Shown: in pieces, positions 31,121 through 41,984 of the stretch
How the letters are laid out: each line of letters begins with the position of its first letter
Position numbering within the stretch: position 1 is the stretch's first letter
Source: Syngnathus acus
Lineage: Eukaryota > Chordata > Actinopteri > Syngnathiformes > Syngnathidae
Direction of reading: 5' to 3'
NCBI RefSeq assembly: GCF_901709675.1
Contig: NC_051087.1
Coordinates: forward strand, 14,876,067 to 14,940,066
Length of the DNA stretch: 64,000 nt
Translations under genes and position numbers: made by a program
Notes under the pieces: generated by a model
The model's database searches: none
What the model saw: only the letters and a program-made list of their open reading frames with translations
What the model was told of the DNA's origin: nothing

Positions 31121-31519
31121 ACTGGACGAGCAGGACAGGAACACGAGGCGCCGCCACAGACGGGAGACAACAGTAGACACCCACAGGGAGAAACACACGG
31201 GCAGGGTTTAAATACATCAGATAACAAGAGGGAGCAGGTGACAGATATGATGACAACGAAAGGGTGTGGCTGAGGGAAGTTGCCGGCCGAGCGTCTCTCT
31301 GGCACGGCACGTGACACATGCTTTACTGCGGGTGAAGAAGAGTGAACAAATAAGTCGGCAGACAGGTTTGCCGATTTATTAGTGCCCAGAAGAGCAGCAC
31401 TCTGTTCCGTACTGTAACTGTCGGTGAGAATGGGTAGACAGGGAAGCCTGTAAGCGAGTCCGCTTACGAGATGGGTGATGATCATCATATAGAGCAGGGG
31501 AGACCCTCTTTCTGCCATC

Positions 31520-32245
31520 ATGTGCAATTTCTTTATGGAGGATTTAGAACAGAAGGCACTCTTAACAGCCCCGGACACATACAAACCCACGCTATGGAGA
31601 CGTTACGTCGACGACATTCTAGAAAAAACAAAAACAGGACATACACAACACCTCACAGACCATCTCAACACCATAGACACCACCGGCAACATCAAATTCA
31701 CTCACGAAGAAGAAACAGATCGATCCATAGCCTTTTTAGACATCAACATACACCACACAGACATCAACATACACCACACAGACAACGGAGACATAAAAAC
31801 AAAAGTACACAGAAAACCCACACACACCGACCAATACCTCCTCTGGACATCAGAACATCCCACTATACATAAACTGTCAGTAGTCAGAACACTATACGAA
31901 CGCACAACAATAATCACGGATCCGGAGGACATAACACAGGAAGAAAAATACATACAACACGCACTCAAAAAGTGTCAGTATCCACAATGGGCAATAACCA
32001 AAGGTGCAGAACAGGTAAAAAACAAAAAATACAAAACACAGGAGGAAAGAAAGAAACAAACACGGAAACAAGAACCCAGCGGAATGGTGACGTTGCCGTA
32101 TGTGAGAGGAATTACGGAACGCATCAAAAGAGCCATGAAAAAATACCACATACAACATTCCGTCAGATACTGGTCCACTCAAAAGACAGAGTCAACCCGG
32201 AAAATGCAATTCTATATACGAGATTCCATGCAAATCATGCAATAA
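31520..32245 (+). pseudogene. Penelope-like RT, C-terminal part
   Basis: A 241-residue frame containing RRYVDDILEK, HLNTIDTTGNIKFTHEEETD and RSIAFLDINIHHTD (with an extra duplicate of DINIHHT), then KVHRKPTHTDQYLLWTSEHP. The frame is lost near the VHSKDR region, so the GIY-YIG part is out of frame. Confidence 0.8.
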
Positions 32246-32575
32246 ATCATACATCGGGGAGACAGGGAGGAACTTCATCACAAGAAAAACAGAACACAAG
32301 AAGGAATGTGAGAAGGAGACAGCAACAAGACAAACAAGAGCAATAAAAGTACAAGCAGAACAGGAACACTACAAGTCAGCCATTACCGACCACTGTAAAA
32401 GAGAAAACCACATCATGGACTGGGAAAAGGCCAGAGTCATCCACACTGAAGAAAACAAACATCAGCGTTGGATCAGGGAGGCCATTGAGATCCGCAAGCG
32501 GGGCCCGAGGACCATCAACAGGGACGAGGGAGCCTACATGCTCTCTACAACCTGGAACAGCATTCTGGAGAGGTG
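32190..32575 (+). pseudogene. Penelope-like GIY-YIG endonuclease remnant
   Basis: In changing frames the region shows CKSCNKSYIGETGRNFITRK, SAITDHCKRENHIMDWEKAR and IEIRKRGPRTINRDEGAYML, the GIY-YIG domain and C-terminus of Penelope-like elements, ending at TGA 32574-32576. It matches the intact frame at 46976-47566. Frameshifts before the catalytic region inactivate it. Confidence 0.75.
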
Positions 32576-32667
32576 AACTGACAGCAGAGGGCGTGACTCA
32601 CCTGTCAAATCTGACAGATGAGCCACGCCTTCATCCATCAGCGCGTCACAACCACATCAGTGACACT

Positions 32668-32701
32668 CTGATGAAGGCGGAAGAACCCGCCGAAACGTGT
32701 C
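32668..32701 (+). ncRNA. hammerhead ribozyme-like motif (Penelope end)
   Basis: CTGATGA at 32668-32674, stem II GGCGG/CCGCC with a 6-nt loop, GAAA at 32692-32695, and a 2-bp stem III (AC/GT) before C 32701. All core bases are present and stem II pairs over five bases. It lies about 95 bp after the Penelope stop codon. Confidence 0.65.
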
Positions 32702-32745
32702 AGGTAAATACACCTAAAATAATTTGTTTGATATAAAAGAACCAG

Positions 32746-33903
32746 TGAAGTAATTGACAAAATACGTTTTGAAGCTTCTTGAGTGTTTTAATCTGCTAAA
32801 CTGGGAGAACCCACGATCACAGTTATGATTATGTGTTAAGTTGACTATTGTGAAAGTATGTGTTATTATTGTCACGATGTATAATCAATATCCAACATGT
32901 ATGTAATATTGATGTTCCATTTACACATGAATGTATAAATGTGAGCGAAGACAAGGAGGCGGCAAGGGTTAATGGCGATGCTGTGTGGTGGAAGGCTTGT
33001 GTTAGAACTTTTTTTGCAAGAACCACACGGGAGACAGTATACCTTTTGAACACTTGCAAGTGGAGAGCTCGTTCGTCACTGTGCATACAGCGATGTTCGA
33101 ACGAAGTCTGACTTTGGATTCTTGCAAGAGCATATTTATTGAGAGAAGCAGGGTGGGGGTGAGAGTGGACAGGATGCGGGTGAAACCCCTGGCCTCTGGT
33201 CAAATCATAGCAGGGGGTGTTTTACGATGTTGTGTAAACCGAACAACTTTGATTGCTTCCTCTGCAGCTGGTCAATCAGTTCAAAGGATCTTGGCACTTT
33301 GTTCTACTACTTTGTTAAGACAGGACAAGTTTGGTTAATTATTACAAGTTACATTCCAACATAATCATAGGATCAAACTAATCTATTAACCCTAACAGCT
33401 TGGGTCCCACGCATGAGCGTGACCCGAGGTCACGTTCATCCGGTCGAAGCCCGGGCAAATGTAACGTTAACGGTGATGCCACTTGGTGTAGTACTACGGA
33501 TGACTCATGCAGACCTGACCCTGTGGTCACCTCATCTGGTTGAATCCGGTTGAGATGGGCCGTGATGCAGGTGCAGTCTATTTTAGAAGCATTTGGGTCA
33601 TCTGAGGACAATATATGACATCATGGAAAAAAACTGGTACGTGACCAAGCTGGCATAGGACCGATGTACTGAACTGGTATAAAAGGTTCGTTGTGACAAA
33701 GAACAGAGTCCCCGATTTCTCTCTTGCCCGGTGGGCTCTCCGCGTCAGGGGTTTGCCCCTGAGGACTGCTGCCCGTGGGTCAAGAACGGCGATTAAATGA
33801 CGATAGATTTTTCATTCTTTTTGAGGTCAAGGTCCGTTAAGATGAATTTCTAGAGTCTTCGAATTGGACTTAGTCAAATTTTAAGCTTAAAGACAGGCTA
33901 GGA
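32746..33903. other. non-coding stretch, possible LTR or promoter near 33676
   Basis: No gene recognised. A TATAAAAG box at about 33676 is followed by about 45 bases and then a C/T-rich and GC-rich segment (GCCCGGTGGGCTCTCCGC) that resembles a retroviral or LTR U3-R border. No TG...CA ends, primer-binding site or coding partner was found. Confidence 0.3.
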
Positions 33904-35227
33904 CAGGGGTGGGCAAACTACGGCCCGCGGGCCACATCCGGCCCACGGGACCGTTTAATCCGGCCCGCCAACCCTGAACAAATTGTATTATTAAACATTT
34001 TTTTTGGTCATTTTGCCTGTAATGACTGCGTTTCTCCAGTAGATGGGGAACCGCTCGCCTGCGCATTTACTACCGGAAGCCGTGTCAGAAAGCTCGGTGC
34101 ACACTCACAAGTGCGTGTACGTACTCAGTAGTACGGACATGGCGCACTCGCGCTCTATTTTTATCAGTCCCGAATTTAGAGCGTGGGCTGTGACGACAGC
34201 ATTCTTGTAATTCGCGCGCTGAGCTTTCAGATACAGTTTTACGCTAAAGCCACCCACAAACCTTCCCCTGGAATCCTTCTATTAAAATGAGTCGCCCAAG
34301 GAAAAGCAAGGTGGACACAGTGCCGAGTGTTTAAAAAAGAGTGGCCAATTTGGCTCGACGTACGCGACGTGACGTTCAGCCACATCAACATCAACCCGTC
34401 ACAGATCGAGGTAAACGGACCAACATCTCGGATCTCTCCTAAGAATTGCCACAACAAATTTTACTCCAGACTATGACGCACTAGCAAAAAAGGGAGACCA
34501 ACAACACTGTTCCCACTGAAAATGAAGGGGAGGCTCTCAAGTTTGTTGTAAAAAAATGCATTTTGAATATGATTTGTACACATAGCAGGGATTGAAACTA
34601 GCGACCATTCTCATTTTCAAACAATGCAGGATGCTCAAGTACATTGATGCACCACCTGTTTGCGACTAATCTTAACCTGTAAAGTTCTTAAGGCTTACTT
34701 TAAGGAAGTGTTTCCCGTTTCCTCACCTCTGTTACCAGGTGTTTGTGAGTTAAAACTCTGCTCTGATTTTCAGATACCCCTCACCGTGTTGCCGTTTTGA
34801 TTACTTTATTTGGATGTATGCTTTCACCGATTCTTCAAGATGATATATTTGGTCAGAATGTTTGCCGTTTGATGTGATCTCATAAGATAAACATCTTTCA
34901 TTAATCTGACCTGCAGGCACTGAAGTGATGGAGACTGTTATTCATAATAACAGTGTCGTATTTTATGAGAATCACTGATAGCAGTTTTTTAGTTATTTTT
35001 TATTTTTTTTTTTAATGCTGTTAATAAATGCATTTGTTTTCAAAAAACTTGTTTGGAATATCCATGCTTTACTACCTACTAAAGGCCAAAATCTTTTATG
35101 CAATGACCTTTACAGGTCGCTTATATTACTTCACACAAACACTACATCCATCTGCTCCTGGTTCGACCCTCCGGTACAAATTTAGAACCCAGTTCGGCCC
35201 GCGAGTCAAAACGTTTGCCCACCCCTG
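33904..35227. mobile_element. hAT element with CAGGGGTGGGCAAAC ends (second copy)
   Basis: The ends are CAGGGGTGGGCAAAC and GTTTGCCCACCCCTG. The 8-bp duplication GGCTAGGA (33896-33903 and 35228-35235) is exact. The 1324-bp copy is inverted relative to the one at 23528-26238. Near 34286 it encodes MSRPRKSKVDT, resembling the N-terminus of GTF2IRD2-like transposases, but then a stop; non-autonomous. Confidence 0.92.
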
Positions 35228-36235
35228 GGCTAGGAGATGCGGACCTCGGTGCACCAGAGAGGAGCCATTTTTAGAGCGTCGTACTCTCCCTTCTGTAGGC
35301 CAGCCTGTTCTTTTAAACAGAATTCAGATTTTGTGAACAAGAACTGATCACTCGACTTTTCCAACAAACAGCATTTTAGACCTCTTGCCTCTTACCCTTT
35401 TTTACTATTTGAGAGTTTTTCAATCAAGAGAACTTTGAGACTGAATAATTTTTGCTCTATTGAGATTGGTGAGTGGAATTATTGCTGGTTGTTCGAACAA
35501 TTGAGACTTGTAATTCTTTTTCTTGCTTATTCATTAAATTTCTACTTTATAATCATTTAATTTTGATTAATGATTGTTTTGATCTTTTATGCTTTAAATC
35601 TCTTTTGTTTCTCTATCATAGTCATCCTGTAAACCGTCCAGTTCTATTTAAAGTGAAGACAGCTTTAATCCTTAACACCAGGAAGTGTCAGATCTGGTTC
35701 CAAATAGTTATCTTAAGCTCAGCTAGCGTGGGTGCACGCTAGTGGAAATAAACGAGTCCCCGCGATCTTAACAAAGATGGCTAAAACTATTCCAAGCGGT
35801 TAACAAGAGCTCCAAATCTTATAGGAAAGAGAGCAGCTGAAACGGTCGCGATCAATTTGATCCTGGGTCTCGACCAAGTAGTTACTCAACACCGGGGTCT
35901 TTTTGATTTTAAAGGGACTGGCTTCCGGAAAAGACATAATTAATCTAACAATAGATTGGTTACTTGAACAGCGGTTAGACTCGGAACAAATTTTCTTTCC
36001 GTACCGGCTTAAATAAATTCTCGTCTCCCCTTAAATGCTGCGTTACAGCAGCGGGGCTAAAGTACCGAATTTTACCCTTTAAACGGAGAGCCGGTCACTT
36101 ACATTGCACGATTTGACACTGCCTATTGTTCCTTCCTGATTGCCACCAGCTGTATCTGGCGTCGGTAAGTCTACATATCTGAAGCCAGACCCCAATATGC
36201 CGCATGAACTCGACCAGTGCCTGAACTTGGTCACA
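35228..36235. other. non-coding stretch, no recognised gene
   Basis: AT-rich sequence continuing from the DNA to the left of the hAT insertion. I see no motif or splice-bounded exon I can support. The last part (36080-36235) is open on the minus strand but unrecognised. Confidence 0.4.
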
Positions 36236-36833
36236 ACCGAGGCCTCCTCCTGAACCCGAGATTCGACCTCCCGACGGACCCTCCTCTCCAGCACCCCTGA
36301 ATAGACCTTACCAGGGAGGCTGAGGAGTGTGATTCCTCCGTAGTTGGAAAACAGCCCTTCTTAAAGAGGGGAACCGCCACCCCAGTCTACCAATCCAGAG
36401 GCACCGTCCCCGATTTCCACGCAATGCTGTAGAGGCGTGTGAGCCATGACAGGCCCACAACATCCAGAGCCTTCAAAAACTCCGGGCGGATCTCATCCAC
36501 CCCTGGGGGCTTGCCTTTGAGGAGTTTTTTTTAACTACCTCAGTGACTTTGACCCCAGAGATTGGAGGGTCCGGCTCAGAGTCTCCAGGCCCTGTTTCCA
36601 CAATGGAAGGCGTGTCGGTGGAATTGAGGAAGTCTTCGAAGTATTCTCTCCACCGACTCACGAAGTCTCGAGTCGAGGTCAGCAGCGCGCCATCTCCACT
36701 GTAAACAGTGTTGACGGTGCACTGCTTCGCCCTCCTGAGACGCCGGACAGTAGACCAGAATTTCCTCGGAGCCGTCCGGAAGTCGTTCTCCATGGCCTCG
36801 CTGTACTCCTTCCACGCCCGGGTTTTTGCAGAG
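36236..36833 (-). mobile_element. Rex3 internal fragment
   Basis: About 600 bp matching the middle of the Rex3 at 4383-7763 (minus). It includes [40 protein letters not shown] and [20 protein letters not shown], and on the right the start of the RT. Both Rex3 ends are missing. It lies inside a hAT transposase remnant. Confidence 0.85.
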
Positions 36834-37575
36834 AGAGGCATGTCTTTCATTTTCTGAATGATCTCGGTTTTGTTTTTGACGTACGAAAATAGGCTCTCTG
36901 ATATTTTAACGAATGAATCCTTCATGTACTCGCCATCAGTGAATGGTTTTCCGCGCTTTATTATCTCCCGGGCTGCAACAAAACTTGCCGCACACTCTAC
37001 AGTGTGGAGATGCAATCCACTTATTGAAACTGTTTTTTCGTTCCTCAAATTGCACCTTTCCTCTCAGTTCCAACTGGGTGATCGGCAGCAAATTTAGCAT
37101 GCTTTAGCTGGAAATGTCGCTCCAAATTGCTCTTCTTGTTATATTTGACAACTTCTCATTGCAAATCAAACATTCAGGCAATCCTTCAGCATTGGCGATG
37201 AAAGCAAATAGTTGAGTCCATTCTTTCTTAAAGCCTCTGTTCTCATCAGCAATCTTCCTCTTTTTGCCTTTTGAATCCATGGCCCGTCACTCACACACCT
37301 GTTTGTTTACAACTCGCCTGTGCTGTGTCGCTTGCTATGACGCAATTTTGCGCCATTCTGAAATTCGGTATTTTTAATATATTTACAACTACATACATTT
37401 TCTACAGCATAAGAATGTTTGTGTCATGATTACCATCTAAAAACCATATTTTAAAAAACTAAACAAAACAACATCTTTTTCCATTTTCACACATTTTTGC
37501 AAGAGCTCCAGGGAGCCGCAAGGGGTGTGCTAAAGAGCCGCATGCGGCTCTGGAGCCGCGGGTCGCCGACCCCTG
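36834..37575 (-). pseudogene. hAT transposase remnant with CAGGGGTCGGCGACC end
   Basis: Read from the right end (CAGGGGTCGGCGACCCGCGG at 37575 leftwards). On the minus strand from about 37280 it codes for a GTF2IRD2-like transposase start (MDSKGKKRKIADENRGFKKE, then ECLICNEKL-like finger). A downstream piece reads FVAAREIIKRGKPFTDGEYM. Around 36833 it is replaced by a Rex3 fragment at a shared AKT/GCAAAAACC site. The other end of the element was not found. Confidence 0.75.
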
Positions 37576-38079
37576 GGCTAACCAGTCGACCAATGTGCTA
37601 CCCAATTTGAAGCCATTTAGCTCATTTTCACTGCTTTTTTGCTAACGTTTTAAGTGGTATTGTTCCTTTTCTTTTTTAATCTAAAGTTATAGAACAGGGG
37701 TTGAAAATTGGGAAATTTGAAAATCTTGTCTTTTGAGATGCGTGGACATAAGCGTTGGCGTTCATCATGCCAGCATTGAGTTCTACGAGGCCAGTGTGTC
37801 TTATTTAAGACACTAGCTGCCAGTGATCATGCAAATCTTTCCCACTGAGGTGTTTTGGATGCTGTTTTATCTGCAGATTTCTTACCTATTTAGCAAACAA
37901 TGTTTGCACTTTAATTTCCATGTTGAAACTTGAATTTTTTAATGGAATTGTTTGTATCCTACGGTTTTGGGTTGTTTGCCAAAAGGTTTGTTTGTTTGCA
38001 CAAAGTCGTACTGCTTTGGCAGCCGCTGCTTGTTGCACAAAAATATGTTTCAGTATAATATTTTGTAAATCTATCCTCC
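37576..38079. other. non-coding stretch, no recognised gene
   Basis: AT-rich with scattered stops on both strands. Nothing recognised. Confidence 0.4.
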
Positions 38080-38440
38080 AAATTGTAAAACTATTGTAAA
38101 TGTATCCTCTTACAATATTTTGAGGACGTATATGATCTGATTGGTTGTGATCCCTGATTGGTGCCCCTCGTACCCAGCCGACCCATCAGTGCAGGGGGAG
38201 TGGCTTCATCAGTGATTGGTTTCAGATGTGCCACCAGGTGCACTGATTGAACCTCCTATTTAGAAAGGACTCTGTGCATTCAGGCTGGCTGTTTGTGTCG
38301 TGTGAGTTATGTTGCGGAGTCAATCTGTCTCCATAATTGCTTGGGTGTGTTTGTGCTGGTGCCCTTACTTTGTGTCAGGGTCCATTCACCTTGTGATGAT
38401 AAGATAACCTTCTTAACACAATAAAGCATTCCAATCTAAT
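38080..38440 (+). repeat. dispersed LTR-like repeat, copy 2
   Basis: Inverted copy of 26935-27330. It carries GGTTTCAGATGTGCCACCAG, CTGATTGAACCTCCTATTTA and CACCTTGTGATGATAAG near its end, with AATAAAGCATTCC last. No protein-coding part was found. Confidence 0.5.
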
Positions 38441-38949
38441 GATGGCAAAATGAAGCTTAAGCCATGAACCATTTCAGAAAAATGTATGAAGAAGTTGTGA
38501 TTCATGTCTTGAGACATCGTATGCTCATTAGGGACAGCTATTTCTAGCAATCGTGTGGAAATCTTTGATAGCCAAAAAAGGAACAGGCTAACCGCGGCTG
38601 TACCGCAGGGATTGCTTTTATGGCAGACAGTCGTTCCCTATGCTCATCTAGAATAAAAATGCTTCTCTTTGCTCTTACTTGTCTGTAAAGAGCCACACAG
38701 GCAACTCAGTCACAGGCCACTCAATTTTAACAATGGCAAATTTACCAGCCTTTTTGTCTGCTTTTTGAAGCGTTTACAATGTCATAAGTTCCTTTAGTCT
38801 TAACATTATTGGCAAAATTTCATGACAGTTTTGTTCCTTCATTTTAGCTTTTTCCGATGTAATTGATCTTGATAGAAATTTAGAAAAAAATAAAGACATC
38901 ATAAAAACACGTCCCAAACTCGCATGAGTGGGGAATTCAGTTGGATTCT
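38441..38949. other. non-coding stretch, no recognised gene
   Basis: AT-rich, no open frame of note, no repeat structure recognised by eye. Confidence 0.4.
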
Positions 38950-39250
38950 GTCAGAATGTGAATTATGCTGGGGTGAAAATATGAATATTTTGCTGTGGGA
39001 ATATTGAAACTATGTCCCTAGGTAAATCGAATGACCTTATCATGTATATAGATCATTCCTTGAATGATTATTATATACATTGTTTATCGCAGGCCACTGA
39101 ACAGGCGTGCCGTGGACCAATCGGAATGCTCATCTCCCTGGTTCCACTGTTTTATATGTATTTGGCGCCAGCCATGATGTTCAGTTGAAATAAACTACAG
39201 TAACGGCAACCCTGGTGTGATCATTGACTCACTCGAGAGCAAACTTTTAC
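38950..39250 (+). repeat. probable 5' LTR of a degenerate Gypsy element
   Basis: It starts TGTCAGAATGTG and ends AACTTTTACA directly before TGGTGTCAGGAATAAG, a primer-binding-type block common after LTRs of K02A2.6-like fish Gypsy elements. It includes AATAAA (about 39190). The LTR start is inferred. Confidence 0.6.
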
Positions 39251-40498
39251 ATGGTGTCAGGAATAAGATGAGCCATCTCGCCGGCGAGTTTTTATCTTTT
39301 CTTTACCGTGTACGTGTAGTGCTTGTTTATTACGTTACGTTTTGTTCGCGTTGGCTACCATAACGCCAACAAGCTGCTCTTCTTCCCTGTAATGGCGGAC
39401 GTATTTTGCAGACCCGACCCCCTAATTTTCAACAAGAACATCGGAGAAAATTGGCGTGTTTTTGAAAGGAAATATGATGTCTTCATTGCCGCGGCACAGC
39501 CAAGACCAGGCTTACATCCTCCTCAACATCGCTGAAACAGTGGCCATCGAGCGGGAGCGTTCATTTGTCTATGCCCCAAAGGTGCGGGTTTCTGACAGTG
39601 AAGGATGGTTCAGGATTGTCACTACCGACGAGTCCAGAGAGGATCCGGTGTGCCTTAAAAGAAAGTTCGCTGAAATCGGCAACCCACAAAATAACAGGAT
39701 GATGACAAACACAAGTTTCAGAAGAAACCAGAAGCAAGATGAGACAATCGAATAGTTTATTAGCAATTTGAGGATCAAACTCATTGAAATGAAAGTTGAT
39801 ACAGGGGCAAAATGCAATTTGATACCACTGAAGAATCACAGAAGAGTGACAAATGGATGACAACTAATCAAGCAAGGGAAAACAGTCAACCTCGTCTTTT
39901 GTGCAGGCACCAGACATCAAATGTAGCCTTGATGTCCACCAGGTCACCATGGAAAGCAACACTGACTTCAGCTTACAAGTACTAGCTCAGTACAAGGACC
40001 TTCTCAGCAATGAGCAGGGAGAACTTCCTGTCACGTACTCCATGAAGCTGGATCCCAATGTGCAGCCTGTGGTCCGCCCTGCCCGCCGCGTCCCTATTGC
40101 AATGCGCGAGAGAGTAAGGGGCGAGCATGAGCTTATGCAGTGCATTGACGTCATAACACCAGTCACAGTGCCAACCGACTGGGTCTCATCCATGGTAGCG
40201 ACACACTAGAAGGACAAGAACAAAATCAGGCTGTGTCAATTCTGAAAGTGCTGAGAAAGATGAGGGATTTGTCACTATGGACATAAACGACAAACACGTT
40301 GAAATGAAAGTAGACACGGGTGCAAAATGCAATGTGATATCACTAAAGACTCACAGAAGAGCCGTGTTGAGGTCTTTTGGACCTGAGGTCTTGTTGAAGA
40401 TGCTCCACCACCCAATGCGCAGCGTGGAAGAAGTTGCAGCACAGATGTTGAGAGCGACAGTATTCTCTGTTTTTGGATGCCAAGAATTCTTTCTGGCA
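39251..40498 (+). pseudogene. degenerate Gypsy gag-pol
   Basis: Gag begins at about 39391 (MADVFCRPDPLIFNKNIGEN) and shifts frame near 39490. The protease motif KVDTGAKCN appears twice, at about 39796 (with LIPLKNH) and again at about 40312 (with VISLKTH). RT pieces are ELPVTYSMKLDPNVQPVVRP, PVTVPTDWVSSMVATH (then a stop) and MRSVEEVAAQMLRATVFSVF. The duplicated protease and missing parts show internal rearrangement. Confidence 0.75.
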
Positions 40499-40530
40499 GA
40501 TAATAATAATAATAATAATAATAATAACTA
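40499..40530. repeat. (TAA)n microsatellite
   Basis: About ten uninterrupted TAA units. Confidence 0.9.
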
Positions 40531-40899
40531 TAAAATGCAATTCCTGGAGAAATTGCATGTGAAGGCAAAGAAGTTGAATAAATACTTGGGGAATGCTGCA
40601 GAATGATGTTTAAAGTTGGAATGGGTTGAATCGGTTGAAAAATGTAGAAATTAGAAGTGAAATATGAAATTTTGTGAAATTTTGCGCAAATTTTAAATGT
40701 TAAAACGTGACATTTTTGAATTTGGCAATTTTGGGAATGTCCTCAGTATGATTTGAATGTGCTGAATGATGTCAATTTCAAACTGGAAGGATGTAAATGA
40801 GTTAGAATGGGTTGAATCGGTTGAAAAATGTAGAAATGAGAAGTGAAAAAGGAAATTTTGCAAAGTTTTGCGCAAATTTTAAACGTGAAAACGTGACAT

Positions 40900-41130
40900 T
40901 TGCTAGTGGGACGTCCAACGCTGCGCGTTCCCTTCTCTTCCGGCGGGGGTGGGGGTGCTAGTGGGACGTCCAACGCTGCGCGTTCCCTTCTCTTCCGGGG
41001 GGTGGGGGTAATCGGACGTCAAGCGCAGCGCGTTCGCTTCTCTCCCGGGGTGGGGGGGCGTCTAGTGTGACGTCAAATCAAACGCTGCGCGTTCGCTTCT
41101 CTTCCGGGGGTAATCGGACGTCAAGCGCTT
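40900..41130 (+). repeat. GC-rich minisatellite, about 50-60 bp unit
   Basis: About four copies of a unit containing GGACGTCAAACGCTGCGCGT, then TCGCTTCTCTTCCGGG and a G-run. The same unit occurs at 52236-52385. The G-runs could form quadruplexes. Confidence 0.85.
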
Positions 41131-41184
41131 TGTGTGGCGGGCTCCATCTAGTGTGGAAACTGAGAAGTGCTCAAGCTGTTGTGC

Positions 41185-41282
41185 GGGCCACATTCAATTA
41201 TGTTTTCAGAATTTGCTGCGGGCCAATAAAAACTGGACCGCGGGCCGCAGTTGGCCCGCGGGCCGTAGTTTGGACACCCCTA
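41185..41282. mobile_element. hAT-type right end
   Basis: The segment carries GCGGGCCGTAGTTTGGACAC and ends CCCCTA, the inverse of TAGGGGTGTCCAAACTACGG, with internal GCGGGCC repeats typical of these hAT ends. The matching left end was not recognised. Confidence 0.5.
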
Positions 41283-41984
41283 CTCTAGACTTTCTTGCTA
41301 AGTATCACACAATAATAAGGAGTAAATAATCAGATACCTCTCATGCATACACTAACAAATGTTAAGTAGATGTGAGATAACTTGCATGAAATCTACTTAA
41401 ACATTGAGTAAATATGGGATAACTTAAAAACTGTCCCGGTCAACAACAATTTATGAATAGAAACTACAAGGTATAAAAGAGAAAGAACTTCTCTTGAACT
41501 AAACAAAGAACAAAGGTGTTCTGTTCATAACTAGTGAGGGCCTCTCACAGATAAGAAAAGGAAGGGAGTCTAAGAACTCCCCGGAGCCAGACAGATATGT
41601 TTGCTTGAGCGAACATATGAGGCCTCCGATTCAGGCCGACCAGCGCTTCTACAACAATAATTATTCCAACATGAATTTCAAACTGGAACGACATAAATGT
41701 GAAATGTTGTATGTGCCATTAAGAATGAATGGGGAAAAATGTCCTGGAAATTTGTGAATTTTGTGAAAACGGAAAATTTTTTGAATGAAAAAAAGGAGAA
41801 CAATGGTGTCAATATTTGGAATAAGTTAAAAGTGGAACGGTGTGAATCGGTTGAAGTGTGTAGAACTAGCTAAACGTCAAAAATGTGGACAGAATAAGTA
41901 GAATAACTAGAAAAGAGATTCCTGGAGAAATTGCGTGTGAAGGCGAAGAAGCTGAAAAAATCTTAGGGAATGCTTTTTGCGTTA

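Larger units (their letters stand above)
28272..31316 (-). repeat. solo LTR split by an L2 LINE
   Basis: The ends TGTCAGGAATG (left) and CACGTGACA (right) with the 5-bp duplication CATGC (28267-28271 and 31317-31321) define an LTR insertion. The left part contains the complement of AATAAACCCTGGT and of GCATTTGGTCG, found at the end of the LTRs at 23547-24963. The orientation is therefore minus. No internal retroelement genes are present, so it is a solo LTR. An L2 LINE sits in its middle. Confidence 0.85.
31500..32745 (+). mobile_element. Penelope-like element, 5'-truncated
   Basis: Coding homology begins in the RT (PLSAIMCNFFMEDLEQKALL). It runs through RRYVDDILEKTKTGHTQHL (catalytic YVDD) into the linker and a GIY-YIG endonuclease region, and ends with the terminal repeat CGAAACGTGTCAGGTAAATA and GATATAAAAGAACCAGTGAA. 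The closest relative here is the minus-strand element at 46812-49760. It lacks the RT N-terminal half. Confidence 0.85.
40535..41960 (+). repeat. interspersed repeat family with GGAGAAATTGC and GGTTGAATCGGTTGAA motifs
   Basis: The motif set (CCTGGAGAAATTGC, GGAATGCT, GGGTTGAATCGGTTGAAAAA, CAATTTCAAACTGGAA) appears at about 40540-40720, about 40745-40910 and again about 41670-41975. The copies are diverged and separated by minisatellite and other sequence. No coding capacity seen. The class of the element is unknown to me. Confidence 0.55.

Noticed and set aside
33054-33338. 94-codon plus-strand frame in the stretch between Penelope and hAT
   Set aside because: No domain, no splice borders, no conserved motif; not supported as a gene.
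39555-39870. Minus-strand frames opposite the degenerate Gypsy
   Set aside because: They are antisense to gag and protease pieces, with no homology of their own.
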